Positions 23,750 to 34,199 of a DNA stretch of 64,000 bases are shown one piece after another (the first letter of the stretch is position 1; each line of letters opens with the position of its first letter). The notes below the pieces were generated by a model. It worked only from the letters and a program-made list of their open reading frames with translations, was not told the DNA's origin and made no database searches. The stretch is from Enterobacter sichuanensis (GTDB taxonomy: Bacteria > Pseudomonadota > Gammaproteobacteria > Enterobacterales > Enterobacteriaceae). Where the stretch lies: the NCBI RefSeq assembly GCF_002939185.1, contig NZ_POVL01000002.1, forward strand, positions 124,001 through 188,000. The letters are read 5' to 3'. Made by a program: the position numbers and the translations under genes.

Positions 23750-23784
23750 CCCCCCGTTAGCGTCCTGTTGCGGGGGGGGGGGGG
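23750..23784 (+). terminator. Candidate mfd terminator ending in a 13-G run
   Basis: CCCCCCG (23750-23756) can pair with CGGGGGG (23771-23777) around a 14-base loop. The G run continues to 13 uninterrupted G (23772-23784), and no T tract follows. The rest of the 149-base gap to ldtC is AT-rich and empty. Confidence 0.45.
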
Positions 23785-23890
23785 ACAATTTACAAACTCT
23801 TTGCACTTCACCCGATCTTCCCGACATACCCATTCGCCATAATTATCGTTAATCCGTTATAAAACAATAACCTTATTATTTACATGGACT

Positions 23891-24859
23891 ATGGTGATGA
23901 TCTCTTCGCGTATGACTCGCTGGATAACCTTGTTTGCGCTGGCAGCCACCGTCGCGGTGGCCCTTCCCGCCCGGGCAAACACCTGGCCCCTTCCCCCTCC
24001 TGGCAGCAAGGTGGTCGGGGAAAACCGCTTTCATGTGGTTGAAAACAACGGTGGTTCCCTGGAAGTGATTGCCAAAAAATATAACGTTGGTTTTCTGGCG
24101 CTGCTGCAGGCCAATCCGGGCGTTGACCCGTACGTCCCGCGCGCGGGCAGCGTACTGACCATCCCGTTACAAACTCTGCTGCCGGATGCCCCGCGGGAGG
24201 GGATCGTGATAAACCTGGCGGAGTTACGTCTCTATTATTATCCACCGGGCAAAAAGGAAGTGACCGTCTACCCTATCGGGATTGGCCAGCTGGGCGGCGA
24301 CACCCTGACGCCGACGATGGTCACCACCGTCTCGGATAAACGAGCGAACCCCACCTGGACCCCGACGGCCAACATTCGTGCCCGCTATAAGGCACAGGGG
24401 ATCGATCTTCCCGCCGTGGTGCCGGCAGGCCCGGATAACCCGATGGGGCACCATGCCATCCGCCTGGCGGCCTACGGTGGCGTCTATCTGCTGCATGGCA
24501 CCAATGCGGACTTTGGCATCGGCATGCGCGTCAGCTCCGGCTGTATTCGTCTGCGCGATGACGACATCAAAACGCTGTTTAACGTCGTTACGCCGGGAAC
24601 CAAAGTGAATATCATCAACACGCCGATCAAAGTTTCTGAGGAGCCAGGCGGCGTGCGGCTGGTCGAAATTCACCAGCCGCTATCGAAAAACATTGGCGAC
24701 GATCCGCAGACGCTGCCCATCAACCTGAATGCTGCCATGGTGAGCTTTAAAACCAATGCGAACACCGATGGCACCGTCATGGAGCGCGCCATTGAGGCCC
24801 GTTCAGGAATGCCGACCGATGTCACCCGGCATCACGATGTCGTCCAGCAGCCGCTGTAA
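23891..24859 (+). CDS. ldtC: L,D-transpeptidase LdtC (YcfS)
   Basis: Periplasmic YkuD-type enzyme of 322 residues; in E. coli it attaches Braun lipoprotein to peptidoglycan. A signal peptide ends about LPARA-NTWP, a LysM-like domain (about 50-97) follows, then the YkuD catalytic domain (about 100-240) with His and Cys in HGTNADFG and SSGCIRL. ATGs occur at 23891 and 23897 and the ribosome-binding site is weak for both, so the exact start is uncertain. Confidence 0.95.
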   Translation: MVMISSRMTRWITLFALAATVAVALPARANTWPLPPPGSKVVGENRFHVVENNGGSLEVIAKKYNVGFLALLQANPGVDPYVPRAGSVLTIPLQTLLPDAPREGIVINLAELRLYYYPPGKKEVTVYPIGIGQLGGDTLTPTMVTTVSDKRANPTWTPTANIRARYKAQGIDLPAVVPAGPDNPMGHHAIRLAAYGGVYLLHGTNADFGIGMRVSSGCIRLRDDDIKTLFNVVTPGTKVNIINTPIKVSEEPGGVRLVEIHQPLSKNIGDDPQTLPINLNAAMVSFKTNANTDGTVMERAIEARSGMPTDVTRHHDVVQQPL

Positions 24860-24871
24860 TTCAGAAAGAAA

Positions 24872-24901
24872 AACGCCCTGCACGTGTGCAGGGCGTTTTT
24901 T
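24872..24901. terminator. Bidirectional terminator between ldtC and bhsA
   Basis: A stem of up to 12 pairs, AACGCCCTGCAC with GTGCAGGGCGTT, followed by T on the plus strand and preceded by A runs that give T on the minus strand. It fits the convergent genes on either side. Confidence 0.9.
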
Positions 24902-24935
24902 ATTGCAGTGGCATAAATGAGGGTTTATGCCCAGC

Positions 24936-25193
24936 TTATTTGTAGATAACAGCTGTGCCGTGCAGAGTGTTAGGACCGGTCACAGAGGTGATACGGAAAG
25001 ATTTCGCACCCATTTCTTCCGCTTTTTGCGCCAGCTGATCTTCCAGAGAACCCAGGTTAGTCCCGGCAGATGCTGAGATAGTCCCGACTTTATGCTGATC
25101 GGCAGGGGTGGATTGCACTTCAACAGCAGCAAAGCTGGCGAAAGAGAGTGAGCTCAGAACAGCGGCAGCGATGAGAGTTTTTACGTTTTTCAT
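24936..25193 (-). CDS. bhsA: Outer-membrane stress protein BhsA (YcfR), DUF1471
   Basis: Small exported protein of 85 residues of the YhcN/DUF1471 family, linked in E. coli to biofilm, copper and oxidative stress responses. The signal peptide runs to about FASFA-AVEV and the conserved ending KSFRITSVTGPNTLHGTAVI is present. The longer frame start at 25235 is rejected because MKNVKTLIAAAV at 25193 matches the family. It is divergent from comR, whose product represses bhsA in E. coli when copper is low. Confidence 0.95.
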   Translation of the reverse strand: MKNVKTLIAAAVLSSLSFASFAAVEVQSTPADQHKVGTISASAGTNLGSLEDQLAQKAEEMGAKSFRITSVTGPNTLHGTAVIYK

Positions 25194-25262
25194 GATCTTT
25201 ACCTTTTGCAGATGAATTTGGAGGTCGTTAGCCATTTAATTAACGATCGATAGGTAAATCAT

Positions 25263-25284
25263 AAATGTGATCCAGCTCACGCGT
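25263..25284. promoter_or_regulatory. CRP site in the bhsA-comR intergenic region
   Basis: TGTGA (25266-25270), six bases, TCACG (25277-25281), nine of ten consensus positions, with flanking AAA. Its centre is about 80 bases upstream of the bhsA start codon. The remainder of the 244-base gap is AT-rich. Confidence 0.65.
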
Positions 25285-25437
25285 CAACATAATTTTATAA
25301 TGAGCGTTAAGTTATTTTTAAAGTCGTTAATTTTCATACGCATATGATTAATTTATTTTTAAGCATTCAGCGCTGGTGGTGGCTTGCGTTTATTTTTATA
25401 ATGGTTATTCAACAAACCAACAGAGGACCAACGGCAC

Positions 25438-26073
25438 ATGACAACCGATGTCACGAGTTGTGCGAAGAAAAGCCGTGGCCGACCAAAAGTGTTTGACAGG
25501 GATGCAGCGCTTGATAAGGCCATGACTCTCTTCTGGCAACATGGGTATGAAGCGACCTCGCTTTCCGATCTGGTGGAAGCTACCGGAGCCAAAGCGCCGA
25601 CGCTATATGCTGAATTTACCAATAAAGAGGGGCTGTTCAGGGCAGTGCTGGACAGGTACATTTCGCGCTTTGCGGCGAAGCACGAAGCCCAGCTTTTTTG
25701 TGAAGAAAAAAGCGTTGAACAGGCTCTGCGGGATTACTTCACCGCCGTCGCAACCTGTTTTACCAGTAAAGACACGCCTGCGGGCTGCTTTATGATTAAC
25801 ACCTCTGCCACCCTTGCGGCGTCGTCAAAAGAGATCGCCAATACGGTGAAATCGCGTCACGCCATGCAGGAGGAGACGCTCAGCGCGTTTCTGGCTCAGC
25901 GTCAGCAGCGCGGTGAAATCCCGGCTCACTGTAACCCTCAGGTGCTGGCGCAATACCTGAGCTGTATTTTGCAGGGGATGTCGATCAGCGCCCGTGAAGG
26001 GGCCTCGCTGGAAAAACTGCAGACTATCAGCGACACCACGCTGCGACTGTGGCCTGAGCTCCTCAAACTCTGA
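25438..26073 (+). CDS. comR: TetR-family copper-responsive repressor ComR (YcfQ)
   Basis: A 211-residue TetR regulator. The N-terminal helix-turn-helix (about 15-62) reads GRPKVFDRDAALDKAMTLFW and continues through SLSDLVEATGAKAPTLYAEF; the C-terminal domain carries CFMINTSATL, a cysteine-containing stretch aligned with E. coli ComR. It lies head-to-head with bhsA, its known target. GAGGA precedes the ATG. Confidence 0.94.
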   Translation: MTTDVTSCAKKSRGRPKVFDRDAALDKAMTLFWQHGYEATSLSDLVEATGAKAPTLYAEFTNKEGLFRAVLDRYISRFAAKHEAQLFCEEKSVEQALRDYFTAVATCFTSKDTPAGCFMINTSATLAASSKEIANTVKSRHAMQEETLSAFLAQRQQRGEIPAHCNPQVLAQYLSCILQGMSISAREGASLEKLQTISDTTLRLWPELLKL

Positions 26074-26076
26074 TGC

Positions 26077-26112
26077 AAAAAAAAGCTCCTCAGCCTGAGC
26101 GCATGAGGAGCT
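26077..26112 (-). terminator. ycfJ terminator
   Basis: AGCTCCTCA (26084-26092) pairs with TGAGGAGCT (26104-26112); on the minus strand the stem is followed by eight T. It also lies just after the convergent comR stop. Confidence 0.9.
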
Positions 26113-26134
26113 AAATTCAGAGAACATCTATTTT

Positions 26135-26674
26135 TTACACTTTGTTATTCAGAACCAGCTGGCCATTTCCATCCAGTGGGATTTGCGTGCCGGGATCTTT
26201 ATCCATGCGGATTTTGCCCTGCTGATCGCCAATTTTATACGTCACGTCATAACCCAGCATTTTCTCCGACTTCTCATAGACGGTTTTGCAGCGCTGCTGA
26301 GTGGTGGTGTAGGTATCGTTATCCTGCATCGCGCCCTGCACCTGGTTACCGGCATAGCCGCCACCCAGTGCGCCGACCACGGTCGCCACATCCCTGCCCC
26401 GGCCACCGCCAAACTGGTGACCAATCACGCCACCCGCTACCGCTCCCAGAACAGAACCGGCAATACGGTTTTCATCCTGTACCGGACGACGGTGAGTTAC
26501 CGAGACGTTACGGCACTCCTGACGAGGGGTTTTCACGGTTTCTTTAATCGGCGTAGCAGAAACCACCTGAGCATACTGCGGGCCGCGATCTAATACGTTG
26601 AGACTGGCAACGGCAGCCACACCTAACGCAGCCGCAACACCAATCCCTATACCCGCCAACATTGATTTATTCAC
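26135..26674 (-). CDS. ycfJ: Glycine-zipper envelope protein YcfJ
   Basis: A 179-residue protein with an N-terminal hydrophobic anchor (about 4-27), and a glycine-zipper stretch (about 90-120, VLGAVAGGVIGHQFGGGRGR) of the Rick_17kDa_Anti type. It matches E. coli YcfJ nearly end to end; its molecular role is not established. The start is GTG at 26674 with AGGAGG 8 bases upstream; the longer frame to 26734 is rejected on that basis. Confidence 0.9.
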   Translation of the reverse strand: MNKSMLAGIGIGVAAALGVAAVASLNVLDRGPQYAQVVSATPIKETVKTPRQECRNVSVTHRRPVQDENRIAGSVLGAVAGGVIGHQFGGGRGRDVATVVGALGGGYAGNQVQGAMQDNDTYTTTQQRCKTVYEKSEKMLGYDVTYKIGDQQGKIRMDKDPGTQIPLDGNGQLVLNNKV

Positions 26675-26830
26675 GGGACTTCCTCCTTTGTTGCTATTGG
26701 TAACAATTTTGCAATGGAGGCACGATCTCGCCAATCAGATAAAGGATCAAAAAAGCGGCATTACAGGGGGGTAGAGTCGATTTAGGAGAACTCTTAAGCA
26801 CTCAAACTGTGATCTGCAGCATGAAATGCT

Positions 26831-26861
26831 AAAAACTCCCTCCAGAGAGCCCGGAGGGAGT
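26831..26861 (-). terminator. ndh terminator
   Basis: ACTCCCTCC (26835-26843) pairs with GGAGGGAGT (26853-26861); T5 follows on the minus strand, directly after the ndh stop. Confidence 0.9.
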
Positions 26862-26867
26862 GAAAGA

Positions 26868-28172
26868 TTAGTGCAGCTTCAGACGCGGACGGATCACGCG
26901 GTTGATGCGGCCCACCAGCATCATCAGTCCGGTTTTGAAGTAGCCGTGCAGCGCAATCTGGTGCATACGGTACAGGGAGATATACACGAAGCGGGCAATG
27001 CGCCCTTCTACCATCATCGAGCCACGCATCAGGTTACCCATCAGGCTGCCGACGGTTGAGAAGTTGGACAGCGATACCAGCGAACCGTGGTCTTTATAGA
27101 CATACGCTTTCATCGGCTTACCTTTGATCTGCGCCAGGATGTTGTGCAGCACCAGGCTTGCCATCTGGTGAGCGGCCTGAGCACGCGGCGGCACGAAGCC
27201 ACCTTCAGGACGCGCGCAGGAAGCGCAGTCGCCAATAGCAAAGATGTCAGGGTCGCGGGTGGTTTGCAGCGTCGGCTCCGTTACCAGCTGGTTAATACGG
27301 TTCGTTTCCAGGCCACCGATATCTTTCATGAAGTCAGGAGCTTTGATACCTGCCGCCCAGACCATCAGATCCGCTTTGATGTACTCGCCGTCTTTGGTGT
27401 GCAGGCCACCTTCGTCAGCGCTGGTCACCATGGTCTGTGTCAGCACCCGCACGCCCAGTTTGGTCAGTTCATTGTGCGCCGCGCCGGAAATACGCGGTGG
27501 CAGCGCAGGCAGAATGCGTTCACCCGCTTCAACCAGCGTCACGTTCAGCGCTTCGTTGGTTAACCCTTTGTAGCCGTAGCTGTGCAGCTGCTTCACCGCA
27601 TTGTGCAGCTCAGCAGACAGCTCAACGCCCGTCGCGCCGCCGCCGACAATGGCGATATTCACCTTGCCGTTCGCCCCCAGATTACTGGTGTACTTCAGGA
27701 ACAGGTTCAGCATTTCCTGATGGAAACGACGTGCCTGGTGCGGGTTATCAAGGAAGATACAGTGCTCTTTCACGCCAGGCGTATTGAAATCGTTAGAGGT
27801 ACTGCCCAGCGCCATAACCAGCGTGTCATACGCCAGCTTGCGCTCCGGGACCAGCAGCTCCCCTTTTTCATCACGCAGCTCTGCCAGAGTAATGGTTTTG
27901 CTTTCACGGTTGATGTCCACCACCGAGCCCAGCTGGAACTGGAAGTGATGGTTGCGCGCGTGTGCCAGATAGCTCAGTGCGTCCACACCCTCATCCAGAG
28001 AGCCGGTCGCCACTTCGTGCAGCAACGGTTTCCACAGGTGACTGTGGTTACGATCCACCAGCGTAATTTTGGCTTTTTTACCGCGACCCAGCTTCTTGCC
28101 CAGCTGTGTCGCCAGCTCCAGCCCGCCAGCACCACCGCCTACAATCACTATCTTTTTCAATGGCGTAGTCAA
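26868..28172 (-). CDS. ndh: NADH:quinone oxidoreductase type II
   Basis: Single-subunit, non-proton-pumping NADH dehydrogenase, 434 residues, peripheral on the inner membrane face. FAD-binding Rossmann motif [18 protein letters not shown] at the N-terminus, NADH-binding [18 protein letters not shown] (about 175), and the conserved IFAIGDCAS near 315 are present. Length equals E. coli. Its upstream region carries a perfect FNR palindrome, consistent with the anaerobic repression known for ndh. Confidence 0.98.
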   Translation of the reverse strand: MTTPLKKIVIVGGGAGGLELATQLGKKLGRGKKAKITLVDRNHSHLWKPLLHEVATGSLDEGVDALSYLAHARNHHFQFQLGSVVDINRESKTITLAELRDEKGELLVPERKLAYDTLVMALGSTSNDFNTPGVKEHCIFLDNPHQARRFHQEMLNLFLKYTSNLGANGKVNIAIVGGGATGVELSAELHNAVKQLHSYGYKGLTNEALNVTLVEAGERILPALPPRISGAAHNELTKLGVRVLTQTMVTSADEGGLHTKDGEYIKADLMVWAAGIKAPDFMKDIGGLETNRINQLVTEPTLQTTRDPDIFAIGDCASCARPEGGFVPPRAQAAHQMASLVLHNILAQIKGKPMKAYVYKDHGSLVSLSNFSTVGSLMGNLMRGSMMVEGRIARFVYISLYRMHQIALHGYFKTGLMMLVGRINRVIRPRLKLH

Positions 28173-28307
28173 CGTGACCCCCTCAAATTATTAACCAATT
28201 GTTAATTAAAAGTTATAAAAATAACCCTTAATTAACAACAGGTTACAGCACTGAAACCATTCAGGTGAATTGAGAATAACACGTCAGGCGCATTGGTCAT
28301 ACCAAAA

Positions 28308-28321
28308 TTGATATGCATCAA
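28308..28321. promoter_or_regulatory. Perfect FNR box upstream of ndh
   Basis: TTGATATGCATCAA matches TTGAT-N4-ATCAA at all ten positions. It lies about 140 bases upstream of the ndh start codon in the 237-base ndh-ycfP gap; FNR represses ndh anaerobically in E. coli. Confidence 0.8.
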
Positions 28322-28351
28322 GTTTTGATGGCTTAAAAGTAGACAATTCTG

Positions 28352-28390
28352 GTCAAAAAGAAAGCCCGGTACGCTTTCACGTCCGGGCTT
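28352..28390 (-). terminator. ycfP terminator
   Basis: AAGCCCGG (28362-28369) pairs with CCGGGCTT (28383-28390), followed on the minus strand by TTCTTTTTGA. It isolates ycfP from the ndh promoter. Confidence 0.85.
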
Positions 28391-28409
28391 CAAGAGCTGC
28401 TGACGGGAC

Positions 28410-28952
28410 TTAACCCAGCGTTTTAAACGCTTTGATACGCTGCAGGTGTGGAGAGATGTTCTTAAACTTGTGGGTCTGTTCTTCGTCCCAGACGATCTCA
28501 TAGTAATGATGCAGCAGTTCTGCAGCCCGATGGCTGTTGAGTGCCTCATCATTACGCGACAGGATCACCAGGCAGCGGTCACGGTTTTTCTCCCGAAAAT
28601 TGCTGACGCACTTGGTCGCAATATCGACATACTCTTCCGGGCGGTCAATCTTGCCTTCCATGTTCTCATTCGGGAAAAGATTAGGATTAAATACCACCTG
28701 GCGGATGTCGCACAGGAAGCCAATCCGCTCTGCCCAGTAGCCGCCCAGCCCTACGCCACAGATCAACGGACGATCGTCGACGTTAAGCTGCAGCATCTTG
28801 TCCACTTCTTTAAGAAGATGCTGCATATCATGCTTCGGATGGCGCGTGCTGTAGCTGATCAACCGTACATCCGGATCGATAAACTGCAGCTGCAGCACCT
28901 TCTCATGATTACCAGGACTGTTTGAGTCAAAACCGTGTAAATAGATGATCAT
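28410..28952 (-). CDS. ycfP: YcfP, UPF0227 alpha/beta-hydrolase-like protein
   Basis: A 180-residue cytosolic protein of the UPF0227/esterase-like family. It starts with the hydrolase-type [19 protein letters not shown]. The nucleophile-elbow position reads [11 protein letters not shown], with Gly where active esterases usually have Ser, so catalytic activity is doubtful. A conserved late histidine is in EEQTHKFKN. It is the last gene of the hinT-ycfL-lpoB-thiK-nagZ-ycfP run, 34 bases after nagZ. Confidence 0.9.
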   Translation of the reverse strand: MIIYLHGFDSNSPGNHEKVLQLQFIDPDVRLISYSTRHPKHDMQHLLKEVDKMLQLNVDDRPLICGVGLGGYWAERIGFLCDIRQVVFNPNLFPNENMEGKIDRPEEYVDIATKCVSNFREKNRDRCLVILSRNDEALNSHRAAELLHHYYEIVWDEEQTHKFKNISPHLQRIKAFKTLG

Positions 28953-28986
28953 CGTCTTCTCACCATGCTACGCCTTCCGGGAGGGT

Positions 28987-30828
<1,842 letters not shown>

Positions 30829-30848
<20 letters not shown>

Positions 30849-31476
30849 CTTTACCTGACCAGATAATTTCGCCTGTCTGAACCAGCATCAGCTGCATCTG
30901 CAGGGCTGGCGTGTTCACGTTGCCGGTGGCGTTAGAGTACAGCACATACTGTGCGCCCACGTTACGGGCTATACCGATTGCCTTGCTACGTGTGCCGAGG
31001 CTGTCTTGTGGCGACAGGCCAAGCTGCTGTTTGGCTACCGCGAGCTGCTGGGCGGAGACCAGCGTAAACTTACCGTTGTTTGCCAGCGCATTACGCAGGG
31101 TTTCCGTCGCTTCGCCCGCGTTCAGAGAACCGTTGGTACGGTTGTTTACGCTATCGACCAACAACACGCTGCCTGCGGTCACACCCTGTGCCTGCAGCAT
31201 TTTGCCCACCATCGGCTGCATTGCCCCGTTCCAGTCGTAATGGCGCACGCGCGGCGTGGGCTGCGACGTCTGGTCAGGATGTTCAATTGGCCCCGGCTGC
31301 GCCGGAATAGACGGTACAGACGGCACGGTTGGCTGCGGCTGCGTTGGCTGCGTTGGCTGTTCCGTGCCCGGTTTAGCCTCTTCCACAGGCGCCGGCTGTT
31401 CAGTACGGGTCACACACCCTGCCAGGAACAGGGCAAAAGCGGTCACGAGCGCATAACGGCTCACATTTTTAATCAA
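30829..31476 (-). CDS. lpoB: Penicillin-binding protein activator LpoB (TTG start)
   Basis: Outer-membrane lipoprotein, 215 residues, that activates PBP1b from across the periplasm. The signal peptide ends in the lipobox LFLAGC; a Pro/Gln/Thr-rich flexible linker (about 25-70) leads to the globular domain from [15 protein letters not shown]. No ATG is available: the start giving the expected protein is TTG at 31476, with GAGGGG six bases upstream. A GTG four codons later is possible but badly spaced. It overlaps thiK and follows ycfL by 10 bases. Confidence 0.95.
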
Positions 31477-31486
31477 GGTTCACCCC

Positions 31487-31861
31487 TCAGAGATAAAGAT
31501 AAAGTCTCACTTTATGCGCACCCAGATAGTTGGCGCTGCCATAGAGCGTTACCGACGATCTTGCCGGAAGGGTAACGCTGCGCGCCGCCTCCAGCGGGTG
31601 CATTTCAAGACCTCTTGCGTCATACCAGAAAAAACGGTAGTGAACCGTTACTGGTTCATGTCTTTCATTAAAGAGCGTAGAGGAGGCAGACGAGTTGATT
31701 TCACTGATGGTCAGCGCGGGTTGTTGCGCGGTAATGCCCGCAGCAAGCACAGAAGATTCCATCACCAGCGTCTGCTCATCATTCACGGGGATCGCCGGGC
31801 GTGAACTGCACCCCACGATCGTCATCGTCATTATCAGCGCTGCAATACGCCCTTTAAACAT
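31487..31861 (-). CDS. ycfL: YcfL family lipoprotein
   Basis: A 124-residue lipoprotein similar to E. coli YcfL (DUF1425), with a signal peptide and lipobox-like TIVGC. The core includes NDEQTLVMESSVLAAGI and the ending LGAHKVRLYLYL. Its function is not known; the gene order hinT-ycfL-lpoB is conserved. The longer frame to 31948 is rejected because it runs into hinT and lacks family similarity. It starts 1 base after the hinT stop. Confidence 0.92.
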   Translation of the reverse strand: MFKGRIAALIMTMTIVGCSSRPAIPVNDEQTLVMESSVLAAGITAQQPALTISEINSSASSTLFNERHEPVTVHYRFFWYDARGLEMHPLEAARSVTLPARSSVTLYGSANYLGAHKVRLYLYL

Positions 31862-31862
31862 G

Positions 31863-32222
31863 TCAAAGACCTTTGTGTGCCAGCATCGGCCCCAGAGGAC
31901 GTCCACCCAGCAGATGCATATGAATATGATAAACTTCCTGGCCGCCATGACGGTTGCAGTTCATGATCAGACGATAACCGTCTTCAGCAATGCCTTCCTG
32001 TTCAGCGATTTTCGCGGCCACCGTCAGCATACGACCTAACGCCACTTCGTGCTCGGTTTTTACGTCGTTTACGGTCGGAATCAGAATATTAGGAATGATA
32101 AGGATGTGCGTCGGTGCCTGAGGGGAAATGTCCCGGAAAGCCGTCACCAGTTCATCCTGATAGACGATATCCGACGGAATTTCGCGACGGATAATTTTAC
32201 TGAAAATCGTTTCTTCAGCCAT
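31863..32222 (-). CDS. hinT: Purine nucleoside phosphoramidase HinT
   Basis: HIT-family hydrolase of 119 residues acting on adenosine phosphoramidates and aminoacyl-adenylates. The histidine triad is visible as HIHMHLLGG near the C-terminus. First gene of the hinT-ycfL-lpoB-thiK-nagZ-ycfP run. In E. coli K-12, fhuE lies between this gene and ptsG; here only 246 bases with no gene separate them. Confidence 0.97.
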   Translation of the reverse strand: MAEETIFSKIIRREIPSDIVYQDELVTAFRDISPQAPTHILIIPNILIPTVNDVKTEHEVALGRMLTVAAKIAEQEGIAEDGYRLIMNCNRHGGQEVYHIHMHLLGGRPLGPMLAHKGL

Positions 32223-32420
32223 GACCTTTTCCTTTTTTGTTTAATCTGGCGCGAGCAATCGCTGTTAACACACGCTCTGATTGAGTGCGTGACACAATTC
32301 AAGAGTATGAGCGAGTTTCTCCTGTCCTTTCAACCTCCTCCCCCGATTTCTTTCCTGAATGTTCATCAGCTGAACGAAGAGTGACCGTTAAATCGCGCGG
32401 GTGCGTTTTTTTGAGACAGA

Positions 32421-32449
32421 AATAAAAAAGGCAGCCATTCGGCTGCCTT
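32421..32449 (-). terminator. ptsG terminator
   Basis: AAGGCAGCC, ATTC loop, GGCTGCCTT; on the minus strand the stem continues into TTTTTTATTTC. It begins about 20 bases past the ptsG stop. The rest of the 246-base gap 32223-32468 shows no gene. Confidence 0.92.
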
Positions 32450-32468
32450 AGTCTCCCCAGGTCACAAC

Positions 32469-33902
32469 TTAGCTGTTGCGGATGTACTCATCCATTTCGG
32501 TTTTCAGGTTATCGGATTTGGTACCGAAGATTGCCTGTACACCGGAACCTGCAACAACCACACCGGCTGCGCCCAGTTTTTTCAGACCCGGCTGGTCTAC
32601 TTTCGCGACGTCGGCCACGCTCACACGCAGACGAGTGATGCACGCGTCCAGGTTAGTGATGTTCTCTTTACCGCCGAACGCGGCAACCAGTGCCGGTGCC
32701 ATTTCGCTGGTTGCACCCGCTTTGCTGTCTTCTGTCGCATCTTCACGGCCTGGGGTTTTCAGGTCCAGTGCTTTGATCAGCACGCGGAAGATGGTGTAGT
32801 ACACAACGGCGTAGCACGCACCCACGATTGGGAACAGCCACAGTTTGCTGCTGTTACCGGACAGAACGATGAAGTCGATCAGACCGTGAGAGAAGGACGT
32901 ACCGTCACGCATACCCAGTAGGATACAGATTGGGAATGCCAGACCTGCCAGAATCGCGTGAATTACGTACAGGATCGGCGCAACGAACATGAAGGAGAAC
33001 TCGATCGGCTCGGTGATACCAGTCAGGAACGAGGTCAGCGCTGCGGAGATCATGATACCACCCACTTTTGCACGGTTCTCTGGTTTAGCAGAGTGCCAGA
33101 TAGCGATTGCCGCTGCTGGCAGGCCGTACATTTTGAACAGGAAGCCACCAGACAGTTTACCTGCAGTTGGGTCGCCCGCCATGTAACGTGGGATATCACC
33201 GTGGAACACCTGGCCCGCGGCATTGGTGAATTCACCAATCTGCATCTGGAATGGAACGTTCCAGATGTGGTGCAGACCGAATGGCACCAGGCAACGCTCG
33301 ATGAAGCCGTAGATACCAAACGCCACAACCGGGTTCTGGTAAGCAGCCCACTGAGAGAAGGTCTGGATAGCGGAACCGATTGGTGGCCAGATGAAGGACA
33401 GGATCACGCCAGTGAAAATCGCGGCCAGACCAGAAATGATCGGAACGAAACGCTTGCCCGCGAAGAAGCCCAGATACTCAGGCAGCTTGATGCGATAGAA
33501 GCGGTTAAACATATACGCTGCAATCGCACCGGAGATGATACCGCCCAGAACACCGGTGTCCGCCAGGTGTTTCGCGGCAATCTCTTCTGCCGGTAAATGC
33601 AGAACCAGCGGCGCAACCACAGCCATGGTTTTCACCATGATGCCGTAAGCCACCACTGCAGCCAGCGCAGATACGCCGTCGTTATTGGTGAAGCCCAGAG
33701 CCACACCAATCGCGAAGATCAGTGGCATGTTAGCAAAGACAGAACCGCCTGCTTCGGCCATCACGTGGGAAACTACGGCTGGCAGCCAGCTGAAGTTAGC
33801 AGAACCGACACCCAGCAGGATACCTGCGATAGGCAGTACGGATACTGGCAGCATCAGCGATTTACCGACCTTTTGCAGGTTAGCAAATGCATTCTTAAAC
33901 AT
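32469..33902 (-). CDS. ptsG: PTS glucose-specific EIICB component
   Basis: Inner-membrane glucose permease/phosphotransferase of 477 residues. The EIIC domain (about 1-380) is polytopic; a linker leads to the EIIB domain with phosphocysteine in [18 protein letters not shown] is the separate Crr protein. Length equals E. coli. The leader carries CRP-site, promoter and SgrS-pairing sequences, so glucose-phosphate stress control is likely conserved. Confidence 0.98.
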   Translation of the reverse strand: MFKNAFANLQKVGKSLMLPVSVLPIAGILLGVGSANFSWLPAVVSHVMAEAGGSVFANMPLIFAIGVALGFTNNDGVSALAAVVAYGIMVKTMAVVAPLVLHLPAEEIAAKHLADTGVLGGIISGAIAAYMFNRFYRIKLPEYLGFFAGKRFVPIISGLAAIFTGVILSFIWPPIGSAIQTFSQWAAYQNPVVAFGIYGFIERCLVPFGLHHIWNVPFQMQIGEFTNAAGQVFHGDIPRYMAGDPTAGKLSGGFLFKMYGLPAAAIAIWHSAKPENRAKVGGIMISAALTSFLTGITEPIEFSFMFVAPILYVIHAILAGLAFPICILLGMRDGTSFSHGLIDFIVLSGNSSKLWLFPIVGACYAVVYYTIFRVLIKALDLKTPGREDATEDSKAGATSEMAPALVAAFGGKENITNLDACITRLRVSVADVAKVDQPGLKKLGAAGVVVAGSGVQAIFGTKSDNLKTEMDEYIRNS

Positions 33903-33912
33903 AATTGAGAGT

Positions 33913-33930
33913 GCTCCTGAGTATTTGTGC
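33913..33930 (-). promoter_or_regulatory. SgrS pairing region and Shine-Dalgarno of ptsG
   Basis: The mRNA reads GCACAAATACTCAGGAGC just before the ptsG start. E. coli has CACCCATACTC here, the target of the SgrS sRNA seed. This version is fully complementary to GAGTATTTGTG, suggesting SgrS in this organism differs correspondingly or pairs with a mismatch. Confidence 0.65.
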
Positions 33931-34011
33931 TTTTTTTACGCTTTCACGCATTGGCCCGGGGGGAGTACCGTGCCGTGGACAGGACATCTAAGCGCCCTTT
34001 ATTTATTACAC

Positions 34012-34056
34012 AGAGTAAAATAATTCCCTCTGAGTTTGTTTGACGGCTATCACGTT
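34012..34056 (-). promoter_or_regulatory. Candidate ptsG promoter with CRP site
   Basis: On the minus strand a CRP-like site with half-sites CGTGA and TCAAA (34039-34054, eight of ten positions) is centred about 41 bases upstream of a probable start near 34005; TACTCT (34012-34017) would be the -10. The layout resembles the main E. coli ptsG promoter. The 297-base gap 33903-34199 holds this leader plus the ycfH terminator. Confidence 0.5.
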
Positions 34057-34116
34057 TCAGCTTAAGGCGGTCGAAAAACTTTCAGTTATTTACAAAAAGC
34101 ATGTCCGGATGTGTCT

Positions 34117-34150
34117 AAAAACACCCTCACCGCCCCAAATGAGGCGGTGA
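34117..34150 (-). terminator. Terminator of the holB-ycfH unit
   Basis: TCACCGCC (34127-34134) pairs with GGCGGTGA (34143-34150); on the minus strand GGGTGTTTTT follows. It separates ycfH from the ptsG promoter. Confidence 0.6.
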
Positions 34151-34199
34151 ACTTTACTCGTTTTATTTATTAATTACGAGCCTAAAAAAAACAGGTGTA

